This document shows positions 17,554-25,590 of a stretch of 50,449 nt of DNA, piece by piece. The stretch lies in contig CANEVO010000012.1 of NCBI GenBank assembly GCA_947442255.1, positions 1 through 50,449 on the forward strand. The letters are read 5' to 3'. A model generated the notes under the pieces. It had not been told where the DNA came from. It saw only the letters and a list, made by a program, of their open reading frames with translations, and ran no database searches. The first letter of the stretch is position 1. The number at the start of each line of letters is the position of its first letter. This stretch comes from Opitutia bacterium. GTDB taxonomy: Bacteria; Verrucomicrobiota; Verrucomicrobiae; Opitutales; Opitutaceae. Both the position numbers and the translations under genes were made by a program.

Positions 17554-18441
17554 TCAGAGCGCGAAAATCCGGTCCATCCGCTGCGCTAGGTCGCGGGCGG
17601 TGGCGACGTTTTCCGCCTGGTCGCGGGGTTGCTCGGAGATGGCCCAGCCGTTGTAGCCGGCCTGGTCCAGCGCCGCCATGACCGCTGGCCAGTTCGTGCC
17701 GCCATCCAGCAGCTTCGGGCGCGGCAGCGCCTTCGCCGCCGGGTCCACCGGCGCCGTACTGTAGTCCTTGATATGCAGCCGCACGATGCGTTTCCCGAGG
17801 AGATTGATCCATTTCTCGGCGGCCGGACCACGCCGCCCGACGTTGCCGATGTCGAAATGCCAGCCGACCCACTCGCTGTTGATCGCGTCGAGGTAGTCGA
17901 CCGCCTGCTCCGGGGCCAGGATGAAGTCGTTGCCGACATTTTCGATGGCGATTTTCACGCCGAGGTCTTTCGCGACGGGGATCGCCTTTTTGACTTCGAG
18001 GAGCGAGCGATCCCAGCACTGCTGGTAGGTGACGCCGTTGCGGGCTACCCCCGGCACGAGCAGCACGCTCGTGGCGCCGTAGGCGTGGGCGTCGTGCAAA
18101 CTGTGGATGAGCCCGTCGAAGCCGAGCTGGCGCGTCGCGGCGTCGGGCGCCGAGAGGGGCTTCACCCAATGGATGTGGCAGCACACGCTGGCGGCCTGCA
18201 GGCCGGTCTCCTTGAACGCGGCGATCACCTCGTCGCGATTCATGGCCCCCAGCGGCTCCACGCCCTCGAAGCCGGCCGCTTTCATCGCCTTGAACTGTTC
18301 GAGAACGGTGCCCTTGACGCCGATCGTCGAATGCATGATCGCCTTGCGGAGGTGACGCTTCGGGGCGGCATGGGCAATCGGAACAAAAGCCGCCGTCGCA
18401 GCGGCGCTCGCAGAGATTTTGAGAAAGGACCGGCGGTTCAT
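17554..18441 (-). CDS. Tat-exported sugar phosphate isomerase/epimerase-like TIM-barrel protein
   Basis: 295 residues. A twin-arginine signal (MNRRSFLKISASAAATAAFV) is followed by a xylose-isomerase-like TIM barrel (AP-endonuclease-2 superfamily). Putative metal ligands are visible in the order expected: GFEGVEPLG, AIENVGNDF (Glu), WHFDIGNVG (Asp), RLHIKDYS (His/Asp) and WAISEQP (Glu near the end). These proteins bind a divalent metal and typically isomerise or epimerise sugars or inositols; the exported versions are common in this phylum and are poorly characterised. The gene stands alone between two inverted copies of the AGCT heptad repeat. Confidence 0.85.
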   Translation of the reverse strand: MNRRSFLKISASAAATAAFVPIAHAAPKRHLRKAIMHSTIGVKGTVLEQFKAMKAAGFEGVEPLGAMNRDEVIAAFKETGLQAASVCCHIHWVKPLSAPDAATRQLGFDGLIHSLHDAHAYGATSVLLVPGVARNGVTYQQCWDRSLLEVKKAIPVAKDLGVKIAIENVGNDFILAPEQAVDYLDAINSEWVGWHFDIGNVGRRGPAAEKWINLLGKRIVRLHIKDYSTAPVDPAAKALPRPKLLDGGTNWPAVMAALDQAGYNGWAISEQPRDQAENVATARDLAQRMDRIFAL

Positions 18442-18567
18442 GCCATGATCTCTGGGCGGTTTCGCACGCCAGTGCGAGCCCGCACTTGGCGTCGGCCGAA
18501 AGCTGGTAGTTCTAAAAGCCCTCGAAGCACTAAAAACTCTGAGCAGATCGCCGAAGCAGAAATCGCC

Positions 18568-18715
18568 GAGCTGCGAGCTTTCGATCCATGTTGATCACCG
18601 CCTTTCCGCGCTTCCGCGATCCGGTTTTATTTTCATCACTGATCGAAAGCTCAAAGCTGATAGCTACAGGCTCGTAGCTCATGTAAAAGCTTTGAGAGCT
18701 CGCAGCCCGCTTTTC
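18568..18715. repeat. AGCT heptad repeats, right cluster
   Basis: Contains the right arm at 18641-18673 (inverse of 17458-17490), a shorter GAGCTGCGAGCTTTCGATC at 18568-18586 that can pair with the start of that arm, and further AGCT units (AGCTC, AGCTTTGAGAGCTCGCAGC) up to the end of the GDP-mannose dehydratase gene. The region is noncoding and separates two leftward genes; it would form nested hairpins in RNA or single-stranded DNA. Confidence 0.75.
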
Positions 18716-19691
18716 AGCTCACCGCTGCCAAATCGGCGTCGACCATCAGCTCCGCCAAGGCCTTCATCCGCGTCTTCGCTTCCCAGCCCAGATGCTTCCG
18801 GGCTTTCGTCGCGTCGCCGACGAGGAGATGCGACTCTTTGGGCCGCACAAGCCGTTCGTCGAACTTGACGTACTGCCGCCACTCTAGTCCCACCCGGCTG
18901 AAGGCCGCATCGAGGAAATCCCCGATTGAATGCGGCTCGCCCGTGGCCAGCACGTAGTCGTCGGGTTTCTCCTGCTGCAGCATCAGCGCCATCGTCTCGA
19001 TATACTCCTTCGCGTAGCCCCAGTCGCGCCTCGCCTCGAGGCTGCCCAGTATCAGCTCCTTTTGCTTCCCTATCTTGATGCGCGCCGCCGCCATGGTGAT
19101 TTTCCGCGTGACGAAGTTTTCGCCGCGCCGCGGTGACTCGTGGTTGTATGCGATCCCACTGCACACGAACAAGCCATGGGCCTCGCGATATACCCGGCAC
19201 ATCTGCGTCGCGAACGCCTTCGCGCAGCCGTACGGATTCACGGGATTGCAGGGTGTATCCTCGTTTTGCGGCGAGGTTTTGGGTGCACCGAAAATTTCCG
19301 AGCTCGCCGCATGGTACATCCGCACGGGGTGATCGAGATCGCGCAAGCTCTCGAGGAGGCTGAGCGTCGCCATCGCGTTTTCATGGCAGGTGACCTCGGG
19401 AATCTCGAAACTCAGGCCGACGTGACTCTGTCCCGCCAGATGATAAATCTCGGCGGGGGCGACTTTGCGCAGGAGACGCCGCAACGAGGTGGGGTCATTG
19501 AGCTCCCCGTAGTGCAACTGCAACCGCCCCTCCTGCCCCGCTGGGCCCAGCCGCAGTTGGTCGATGCGCAAGCGGTTGAACAAACTCGCACGCCGCACGA
19601 GCCCGTGCACGACATAGCCCTGCGCCAGCAAATGCTCCGTCAAATACGAACCATCTTGCCCGGTGATACCGGTGATAAACGCGGACTTCAT
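18714..19691 (-). CDS. gmd: GDP-mannose 4,6-dehydratase
   Basis: Converts GDP-mannose to GDP-4-keto-6-deoxymannose, the precursor of GDP-fucose and related sugars, using NADP. The 325-residue protein begins MKSAFITGITGQDGSYLTEH, with the GXXGXDG nucleotide motif. It continues with ELNDPTSL, YHLAGQSHVGLSFE, AASSEIFG (catalytic Ser/Thr region), NPYGCAKAFA (Tyr-X-X-X-Lys), YNHESPRRGENFVTRK and a GDATKARKHLGWEAKT end. All are diagnostic for Gmd. No fucose synthase neighbour is present, so the downstream sugar is unknown. It is likely used in surface polysaccharide together with GmhA nearby. Confidence 0.95.
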   Translation of the reverse strand: MKSAFITGITGQDGSYLTEHLLAQGYVVHGLVRRASLFNRLRIDQLRLGPAGQEGRLQLHYGELNDPTSLRRLLRKVAPAEIYHLAGQSHVGLSFEIPEVTCHENAMATLSLLESLRDLDHPVRMYHAASSEIFGAPKTSPQNEDTPCNPVNPYGCAKAFATQMCRVYREAHGLFVCSGIAYNHESPRRGENFVTRKITMAAARIKIGKQKELILGSLEARRDWGYAKEYIETMALMLQQEKPDDYVLATGEPHSIGDFLDAAFSRVGLEWRQYVKFDERLVRPKESHLLVGDATKARKHLGWEAKTRMKALAELMVDADLAAVS

Positions 19692-19780
19692 GCACCACCG
19701 AAGCTAGGAACCGGGCATCGAATTAAAAGCTAATAGCGGAGCGGAACTCTCGAAGTGAGCTCCAAGCTCAAACGAGCCGC

Positions 19781-19817
19781 GAGCTTGTAGCTACGAGCTT
19801 TTAGAGCTTTGAGCGCT
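19781..19817 (+). repeat. AGCT repeat overlapping the end of the oxidase gene
   Basis: A third copy of the AGCT motif: GAGCTTGTAGCTA, identical to the first 13 bases of the 17458 arm, then CGAGCTTTTAGAGCTTTGAG. It covers the stop codon of the SolA-type gene (19801-19803), so part of this repeat is translated. Related units extend upstream to about 19755. Confidence 0.7.
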
Positions 19818-20961
19818 CGCGCTTCAGCCGCGCGAGGCTGAACAGGCCGATGTCGTGGCGGGTTTCACCCCGGTCCGCCAGATCGGCCAGAATCTCGCCC
19901 ACGACGCTGCAGAATTTGAAGCCGTGACCCGAAAAACCGCACGCGATGCTCACCTGCGGATGGCGGGGATGGGGCGTGATGATAAAGTTCTTGTCCGGCG
20001 TGTTCGTGTACATGCAGGTCGCGCCCGTAAGGAAGCGGCCGTTCAACGCGGGGATGCGTTCCGCAATCGCCTCCCGCATCTGGGCGATCTCCGACTCGCG
20101 AATGCGGCGGTCGATCGTTTCCGGTGTGCAGACTTCCTCCGCCGGCGCCCGGTAGAACGCAATCTTCACGCCGCCCTGGGGGCCGTCGATTGCCGGGAAC
20201 CCGTAAGGGGTCGCGCCTCCATCGGTGCCCCAGATGAAAATCGGAAACCGGTCGGGGAGGAACGGACCGATTCCGCCCACGGGATCGAACCAGTAAAGCA
20301 CCTGCCGCTCGACCACCAGCGGGAGTCCGAGATCGGCCAGAATGCCCGGCGCCCAGGGGCCGGGTGAAATAATCAAGCGCACCGCCTCATACTGGCCGTG
20401 GTCCGTCGTCACCCGGACGCGGTCGGTGCCCACCGGTTCCCAGCCCAGGGCGCGTTCTTCGAAGTGCAGTTCGGCCCCGAGGCTGGCCGCGCGGTCGAGA
20501 TGGGCCCGTACAGAGTCTTCGGGGCGGAGAAACCCGGCCTTGCGTTCATAGAGGGCCACCGTGTCGGCATCCGCCTGGATCGCGGGAAAGCGGCGGTGAA
20601 TGTCCGCCGCTTCGAGGAGCTCGTGGGCCAGGCCGTATTCCCGGGCGCTGCGGACGCTCCCTTTGACGACGTCGGAGTCCGGCGGGCCGATCATCAACCC
20701 GCCCACCTCGCTGAGCACGGAAGCGCCGGTTTCCGCCTCGACCTGGCGCCACAGTTCGTAGGCTCGCAACAAGAGCGGAACGTAGGCGGGGTCCTCGTAA
20801 TACGCCTGGCGGATGACGCGGGTTTTCCCGTGGCTCGATCCCCGGTCGTGCGGGGCGGTGAACTGCTCGATGCCGAGGACCCGCTTGTTTCGCTTCGCCA
20901 GTTGATAAATCGCGGCGCTGCCCATGCCGCCGAGTCCGAGGACGATCACATCGTAGGTCAT
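19801..20961 (-). CDS. FAD-dependent amine oxidase, monomeric sarcosine/N-methyltryptophan oxidase type
   Basis: 386 residues from ATG 20961, where the dinucleotide-binding start TYDVIVLGLGGMGSAAIYQL begins. Further signatures: RGSSHGKTRVIRQAYYEDP (FAD-proximal RXXR region of SolA/MSOX), CMYTNTPDKNFII (the Cys that carries covalent FAD in this family) and CGFSGHGFKFC near the C-terminus. These enzymes oxidise secondary amines or N-methyl amino acids to imines with release of peroxide. The substrate cannot be told from sequence; sarcosine and N-methyltryptophan are the model substrates. An upstream in-frame ATG at 20979 would add six residues. It runs leftwards, 79 bases after gmhA. Confidence 0.88.
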   Translation of the reverse strand: MTYDVIVLGLGGMGSAAIYQLAKRNKRVLGIEQFTAPHDRGSSHGKTRVIRQAYYEDPAYVPLLLRAYELWRQVEAETGASVLSEVGGLMIGPPDSDVVKGSVRSAREYGLAHELLEAADIHRRFPAIQADADTVALYERKAGFLRPEDSVRAHLDRAASLGAELHFEERALGWEPVGTDRVRVTTDHGQYEAVRLIISPGPWAPGILADLGLPLVVERQVLYWFDPVGGIGPFLPDRFPIFIWGTDGGATPYGFPAIDGPQGGVKIAFYRAPAEEVCTPETIDRRIRESEIAQMREAIAERIPALNGRFLTGATCMYTNTPDKNFIITPHPRHPQVSIACGFSGHGFKFCSVVGEILADLADRGETRHDIGLFSLARLKRERSKL

Positions 20962-21040
20962 GAAAACGGGAAGGGGCAAAGCTCGGGTCCCTCGCCGGGG
21001 AGATCAAGCTCCGGGATCGGTGCTGAAATCAGATGAGCGG

Positions 21041-21598
21041 CTACGCAAACTGCGCGTCGATCAGTTCGCAGAAGTGATGGATCAGGAACAGATGGGCCTC
21101 CTGCGCCGCCGCCCCGCTGTCGCCGGGCATGATGAGCTCGCACGTGGCGAGGCCGCGGGCGCGGCCGCCGCCGCGGCCGAGGAACGCGACGGATTCGAGA
21201 CCGAGCTTTTTCGCCTCCTGCAGCGCCTCGATCACGTTGGCGGAATTGCCGCTGGAGGTGAGCACCACGACGAGGTCGCCGGGTTTGGCGAGACCGGCGA
21301 TCTGGCGGGCAAAGACCTGGTCGTAGCCAAAATCGTTGCCGATGCACGAGAGGAGCGAGCCGTCCGAAGAGAGCGCGATGGCCGGCAGGGAACGGCGGGG
21401 CTTCGCATAGCGCCCTACGAGCTCGGTGGCGAAATGGGCCGCCTCGGCGGCGCTGCCGCCATTGCCGCAGACGAGCAGTTTCCCGCCGCTTTGCAGCGTG
21501 GTGAGAATCATCCCGCCGGCCCGGTCGATGGCGGGGCGGATGGCCGGCAGGCCTTGGAGCGTGCGCGTGGTCTCGGCGAGCGAGGCTTCGAAGGTCAT
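21041..21598 (-). CDS. gmhA: Phosphoheptose isomerase (SIS domain)
   Basis: 185 residues, the normal size of GmhA, with one SIS domain: GGKLLVCGNGGSAAEAAHFA (residues ~38-57), IALSSDGSLLSCIGNDFGY, VLTSSGNSANVIEAL (phosphate-binding Ser loop) and a C-terminal HLFLIHHFCELID. It converts sedoheptulose 7-phosphate to D-glycero-D-manno-heptose 7-phosphate, the first step to ADP- or GDP-heptose for lipopolysaccharide or S-layer glycans. Sharing the region with gmd fits envelope sugar synthesis. Its 123-base divergent promoter with recF is largely filled by a heptad inverted repeat. DiaA-like SIS proteins are the main alternative; the sequence order favours GmhA. Confidence 0.9.
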   Translation of the reverse strand: MTFEASLAETTRTLQGLPAIRPAIDRAGGMILTTLQSGGKLLVCGNGGSAAEAAHFATELVGRYAKPRRSLPAIALSSDGSLLSCIGNDFGYDQVFARQIAGLAKPGDLVVVLTSSGNSANVIEALQEAKKLGLESVAFLGRGGGRARGLATCELIMPGDSGAAAQEAHLFLIHHFCELIDAQFA

Positions 21599-21606
21599 AC
21601 GAAAAA

Positions 21607-21710
21607 GTAGCGGGTAGCGAGTAGCGGGTAGCGAGTAGAAAATTGGCCGGGCAGGCAGCCGGGAGTGAGAGTTGAAACATGCTCGCTACCCGCTACTCGC
21701 TACCCACTAC
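21607..21710. repeat. GTAGCGR heptad inverted repeat in the gmhA/recF promoter region
   Basis: Left arm 21607-21638 is two exact copies of the 14-mer GTAGCGGGTAGCGA plus GTAG, that is, 7-mers of GTAGCGR. The right arm 21682-21710 is its reverse complement in 28 of 29 positions. About 45 bases separate the arms. The structure fills most of the 123 bases between the two divergent start codons, so both 5' leaders would carry one arm or the hairpin. Confidence 0.9.
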
Positions 21711-21721
21711 TTTCAATCGTC

Positions 21722-22822
21722 ATGCGCCTGCGCAAACTCACGGTCCGGCATTTTCGTAATGTGGGATTTGCCGCGCTCGAATTTTCCGGGCGGCAGCAGT
21801 TCCTCGTCGGCGCCAACGGGCAGGGAAAGACCAACCTCCTCGAAGCGGCGGGCTTTATCTCGGCGCTGCGCTCGTTTCGCACCCCGGATCAAAAGCTCGT
21901 GATCGGCCACGGACAGCAATGCGCCGCCATCGCCTGCCACGTCGAGCAGGCCCGGATGGGGGAGACGCACGTCACAGTGAAGATCCGCCACGACGGCAAG
22001 GAGGTCTGGTGCGACCAGACGCGCGTCACAAAACTCGGCGACTACCTCGGGCAGTTTCCCACCGTGGTGTTTTCCTCGTCGGACCTGCAACTCGTGCGGG
22101 GCTCGCCGGCTGGCCGGCGCCGGTGGCTGGATCTCACGCTGGCCTCGGCGGCGCCGGAGTATTTCCGGGCGCTACAAACCTTTACCCGCGGGCTCGCGGC
22201 ACGCAACGCCCTGCTGAAATCCGGCCGGCCCGCGGACGCCGAGTTGGAGGCCTTCGAAGCGACGCTGGCCCCGGCCGCGGCGGAGCTGATCGCGTTGCGC
22301 GGCGCCGGCGTGGCGGCGCTGGCGGAATCGGTGCGGCAGGCCTACGCGCAGCTCTGCGACGAGGCGGAACCGGCCGGGCTCACCTACGAACCCAACTTTC
22401 CCGACGCCTCCGCCGAGTCGCTCCTCGCGCGGCTGGCGAGCGGCCGGGCCCGCGATATCCAGTTTCGCACGACACTGGTGGGGCCGCATCGCGACGACGT
22501 GCACTTTGCGGTGAAGCACACCGCCGCGAAAAATTTCGCGTCGGAAGGCCAGCAGCGTTCGTTCGTGCTGGCGCTGCGGCTGGCGCAGGCGGCCTGGCTG
22601 AACCAAAAGACCGGTGTGCGGCCGGTCGTGCTCGCGGACGATGTGCTGGGCGAACTCGACCCGGCGCGGCGCCGGAAGTTCTGGGCGGCGATCGACCCGG
22701 AGTCGCAGGTCATCGCGACGGGGACGCATCTGCCGGACGATCAATTGGGCACGTGGCAGGTGTTTGAGGTGGCGGACGGCGTTTTTGGCGAAAAGGCGGC
22801 CTCGATGAACCCGGGCGCGTGA
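21722..22822 (+). CDS. recF: DNA replication/repair protein RecF
   Basis: 366 residues, the family size. [20 protein letters not shown] begins the ABC-type ATPase; Walker A is GANGQGKTN (~residue 30), the signature region is [18 protein letters not shown] and Walker B is [14 protein letters not shown]. RecF binds gapped DNA with RecO/RecR and loads RecA. The start at 21722 is the conserved MRLRKL; it has no Shine-Dalgarno sequence. It is not next to dnaA or dnaN here. Its TGA overlaps the GTG start of the downstream transporter by four bases (GTGA), so the two are translationally coupled. Confidence 0.95.
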   Translation: MRLRKLTVRHFRNVGFAALEFSGRQQFLVGANGQGKTNLLEAAGFISALRSFRTPDQKLVIGHGQQCAAIACHVEQARMGETHVTVKIRHDGKEVWCDQTRVTKLGDYLGQFPTVVFSSSDLQLVRGSPAGRRRWLDLTLASAAPEYFRALQTFTRGLAARNALLKSGRPADAELEAFEATLAPAAAELIALRGAGVAALAESVRQAYAQLCDEAEPAGLTYEPNFPDASAESLLARLASGRARDIQFRTTLVGPHRDDVHFAVKHTAAKNFASEGQQRSFVLALRLAQAAWLNQKTGVRPVVLADDVLGELDPARRRKFWAAIDPESQVIATGTHLPDDQLGTWQVFEVADGVFGEKAASMNPGA

Positions 22823-23550
22823 ACCTTTCCCCTTCACACCTGCTGCTCGCGATCCTGGCGGCCTTTCTCGTGGGCGTGGCCAAGACGGGGATCGGCGGCC
22901 TCGGCATGCTGGCGGTGGTGCTTTTCGCGCAAATCATGCCGGCGAAGCAGGCGACCGGGATGGTGCTGCCGCTGCTGTGCTTCGGCGATCTCTTCGCATA
23001 TGCATCGTACCGGCAGCACGCGAAATGGAGCGCCTGCTGGAAATTGTTTCCATGGACGGCGGCGGGCGTGGTGGCCGGCTATTTCGCGCTGGGGCGGATG
23101 AGCGAACACCAGACGCGGACGCTGATCGGCGGCATCGTGCTCGGCCTCGTCGTGCTGCATTTTGCGCGCCGCCGTTTCTACGGGCATGAGACGGACCACG
23201 GCGCCTGGTTTGCGCCGGCAATCGGCGTCCTGGCGGGGTTCACGACCCTGGTGGCGAACGCGGCGGGGCCCTTCATGGCGATCTATTTTCTCGCGATGCG
23301 CCTGCCGAAAATGGACTTCGTCGGCACGGGCGCGGTGTTCTTCCTTTTGCTGAATTTCTTCAAGTTGCCGTTCATGGTAAACCTCGGACTGGTGACGAAG
23401 GAGAGCTTCACGCTGAACCTCCTGCTGGCGCCCGCGGTGGTGGTCGGGGGGCTGATCGGCCGGACGATCCTGAAGCGGATCGAACAACGGGTCTTCGAGA
23501 ATCTCGCGCTGGCGATGGGCGCCGTGGCGGGTTTGAAACTCTTGTTATGA
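22819..23550 (+). CDS. TauE/SafE-family membrane transporter
   Basis: 243 residues with about seven to eight transmembrane segments. The first segment has the TauE/SafE signature [18 protein letters not shown]; the internal repeat appears again near [20 protein letters not shown]. The family exports sulfite, sulfoacetate or other small organosulfur anions, but many members have unknown substrates. It starts with GTG at 22819 inside the recF stop (GTGA overlap) and is followed 52 bases later by ruvC on the same strand, so recF-tauE-ruvC probably form one transcript. The link between a transporter and DNA repair genes is likely only an operon accident. Confidence 0.88.
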   Translation: MNLSPSHLLLAILAAFLVGVAKTGIGGLGMLAVVLFAQIMPAKQATGMVLPLLCFGDLFAYASYRQHAKWSACWKLFPWTAAGVVAGYFALGRMSEHQTRTLIGGIVLGLVVLHFARRRFYGHETDHGAWFAPAIGVLAGFTTLVANAAGPFMAIYFLAMRLPKMDFVGTGAVFFLLLNFFKLPFMVNLGLVTKESFTLNLLLAPAVVVGGLIGRTILKRIEQRVFENLALAMGAVAGLKLLL

Positions 23551-23602
23551 GCGCCGCCGTGGGCCATTACCCCAGTCGAAACATGCAAAGCCAAGGAGCG
23601 CC

Positions 23603-24199
23603 ATGGCGCGGATGACGGTTCGGCAGATGTGGGCGGCGAAGCTGGCGGGGCAGCCCGTCGGGGCGAGCGCCCGCGCCACGGCGGCGGTGATGGCGCGCGA
23701 ATCGCGACCGCGGGTGCCCTTTGCGGGCGTCGTGCTGGGCATCGATCCCTCGCTGCGGGGCACGGGGCTGGCGCTGATCGAGTTTGCCCCGGGGCGCCAG
23801 CCGGTGCTGTTGCGCTGCCAGACCGTGCGCGTGCCGGCGAAACTGCCGATGGCGGTGGCCCTGGGCGAGATTCACCGGGCCGTGGCCCTGTTCCTCGACG
23901 GCGCGGAGGTGCGGCACGTCGCCCTCGAGCAAACGATCTTCGTGCAGAATTTTCAGACGGCGCAGATTCTCGGGGCGGCCCGCGGCGCGGCGATCTCGGC
24001 CGCCGCGCTGCGGGAGCGGCCTGTCTTCGAGTATGCGCCGTTGCGCGTGAAACAGGCAGTGGTCGGCGCGGGCCGCGCGAGCAAGGAGCAGATGGCCCGA
24101 ACGGTGATGGCGCTGCTCGGCCACGGCCGGCCGCTGGCGCTCGACGAGGCGGATGCGGCCGGCGTGGCGCTCTGTCACGCGTTCACCTGGCGGAAGTAG
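23603..24199 (+). CDS. ruvC: Holliday junction endonuclease RuvC with N-terminal extension
   Basis: 198 residues. The RuvC core starts near residue 43 at VVLGIDPSLRGTGLALIEF (first catalytic Asp), then VALEQTIFVQNFQTAQILGAARG (catalytic Glu), YAPLRVKQAVVGAGRASKEQM and LDEADAAGVALCHAF (final acidic residues). It resolves Holliday junctions as a dimer together with RuvAB. Most RuvC proteins begin at the first core strand; this one has about 42 extra, Ala/Arg-rich residues if the ATG at 23603 is right. A GTG inside VVLGID near 23731 is the alternative. It follows the recF-tauE pair on the same strand. Confidence 0.9.
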   Translation: MARMTVRQMWAAKLAGQPVGASARATAAVMARESRPRVPFAGVVLGIDPSLRGTGLALIEFAPGRQPVLLRCQTVRVPAKLPMAVALGEIHRAVALFLDGAEVRHVALEQTIFVQNFQTAQILGAARGAAISAAALRERPVFEYAPLRVKQAVVGAGRASKEQMARTVMALLGHGRPLALDEADAAGVALCHAFTWRK

Positions 24200-24286
24200 C
24201 GGCGCACGAGCGGGGCACGGCGCTCCGCGCAAACCCCATCGGGTGCGAGTCTTTCCAACCCGGAGCCGCCGGAACGTGCTGGGGTT

Positions 24287-24490
24287 GTGCTCGCGTTCCG
24301 TCCACGACTGCTCGACTGCCTGCGCGACTATTCCCGGGAAAAATTTGTCAGGGATGTGCTGGCGGGGTTGACGGTTTGTGTCGTCGCCCTCCCGCTGGCC
24401 ATCGGGCTCGGCATTGCCTCCGGGGCCACGCCGGCCGCCGGGATAACCACCGCCATCGTCGTCGGTTTTTTAGTTTCGGCGCTCGGCGGT
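24287..24490 (+). pseudogene. N-terminal fragment of a SulP-family anion transporter
   Basis: From a GTG at 24287 the frame reads PRLLDCLRDYSREKFVRDVL and continues AGLTVCVVALPLAIGLGIAS and TTAIVVGFLVSALGG, the first two membrane segments of SulP/SLC26 sulfate permeases. After Gly-Gly at about 24490 the similarity stops where SRYQIGGPTG-like sequence would be expected, and the frame continues as the antisense of a DUF1275 gene. About 68 of some 500-700 residues remain. This is one side of a deletion or rearrangement junction. Confidence 0.85.
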
Positions 24491-25170
24491 CCGGCGGGTG
24501 CGCCAGCCGGTGGGGCGCGCGATGCTTCAGGATAGTGTAAACGACGCCCGTCACCCCGGTGATGGCAGCGGGAATGACGAGGCAGTCGGTGCCGAGATGG
24601 GAGAAGCGGTAACCCCCGAGCACGCCTCCGACAAAGAAGCCCGTGAGCAGAACGGCGCAAAGACGCATGGGGCGCCAGTCCACCGACTCCCGGCGGGCCG
24701 CCAGGCCGAGGGTGATGCTGAGATCCGTGATCATGCCCGTCATGTGCGTGGAGCGGATGACGGCGCCGCTGTAACTGGTCGCCATCGCATTTTGCAGGCC
24801 GCACGCCATAGTCGCGAGGTAGTCGGCCATGACCGAGCCGTGGCGGAGAAAGTGCGTTGCGGCGATCACAGGAGCGATTCACAGGTCAGCGCCACGCCGT
24901 AGCGCCGGCCGGCCTTGAGCCCGCTTTGCCGGATGATCAGTCCGCTGAGCACGCAGCCGATGAAAAGAAAACAACGATCAGCAGGGCGTGGCCGGCGAGC
25001 TGCCAGTCGGCCCGCGCGATCTCCATGCCCACGTTCGTGACCGAGCCGGAAAGGTGCGAGAGCGCCTGGTGATGGAGGCCCAGAAAGCCGACGGCATTCA
25101 CCGCCCCCGCGAACGCTGCGAGCACCCCGCCGCCCAGCAGGATCCAGCGGGGAGTCGGTTTTGTGAGCAT
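24491..25170 (-). pseudogene. DUF1275 (YoaK-like) membrane protein gene with two frameshifts
   Basis: Read leftwards from the ATG at 25170: LTKPTPRWILLGGGVLAAFA, then FLGLHHQALSHLSGSVTNVG up to LLIVVFF. A one-base loss in the TTTTC tract at about 24965 shifts the frame. The next piece reads FIGCVLSGLIIRQSGLKAGR up to ALTCESLL. A second one-base loss at about 24867 shifts again. The last piece has ATMACGLQNAMATSYSGAVI, RSTHMTGMITDLSITLG and a final YTILKHRAPHR. Together these make a nearly full DUF1275 protein (six membrane helices, function unknown). Its stop seems lost at the SulP junction. The indels could be sequencing errors, but the adjacent truncation argues for real decay. Confidence 0.8.
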
Positions 25171-25321
25171 ACCCGATGGCTGGTGGATGGTCCCCGTTCA
25201 TGCGGGGTTCCGGGCCGTGGACAATGCTTTCCGGCGGGAGGGCAGCAGCCCGAGAGGCGGCATGGCCCGTTTCTTTCGTGCCGAGATGGACAGCCCGCTC
25301 CGCGGCCCAGAGCGCGGTTAT

Positions 25322-25366
25322 CCCCAATCCGCGGTGTCAACTGATAGTTGACACCGTAGATTGGGG
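25322..25366. repeat. 21-bp inverted repeat with TGTCAAC core
   Basis: Two 21-base arms (25322-25342 and 25346-25366) match in 19 positions around a 3-base loop GAT. The centre is GGTGTCAACTGATAGTTGACACC. No T run follows on either strand, so it is not a standard terminator. The same TGTCAAC...GTTGACA core recurs in the aspS terminator. Confidence 0.85.
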
Positions 25367-25437
25367 CGTGGGGCGCCGCGGGAGTTGGCCGAGAGAGGCT
25401 GCAGAGAAGGGGTAAATCTTCCCTGTGGTTGTTCGTG

Positions 25438-25522
25438 CTCTTGCTCGTGATCGCAATCGTGATCGCGGTTCGGAGCCAGAAGCGGGATCGTTCAGGATCA
25501 CGATTGCGATCACGAGCAAGAG
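25438..25522. repeat. Perfect 27-bp inverted repeat built of 6-mers
   Basis: Left arm 25438-25464 and right arm 25496-25522 are exact reverse complements, separated by 31 bases. Each arm is a row of related hexamers (CTCTTG, CTCGTG, ATCGCA, ATCGTG, ATC). The periodicity continues a little beyond the perfect arms on the left (GTTCGT at 25431). The structure lies downstream of the histidine kinase gene. Confidence 0.9.
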
Positions 25523-25590
25523 GGGGATTGGTGGAGGCGCGGGAGGTTCCGGCGCGAAACACCAAGGGTCGGCCGATTCGCGTCGACGGC

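Larger units (their letters stand above)
25171..25590. other. 420-base intergenic region with two large hairpins
   Basis: Lies between the end of the histidine kinase gene and the start of the broken DUF1275 gene, both leftward. No believable gene. It contains the TGTCAAC palindrome (25322-25366) and the perfect hexamer-based inverted repeat (25438-25522), described separately. Confidence 0.6.

Noticed and set aside
17458..19817. CRISPR array
   Set aside because: The AGCT repeats have 7-base units without unique spacers and occur as inverted arms, and there are no cas genes.
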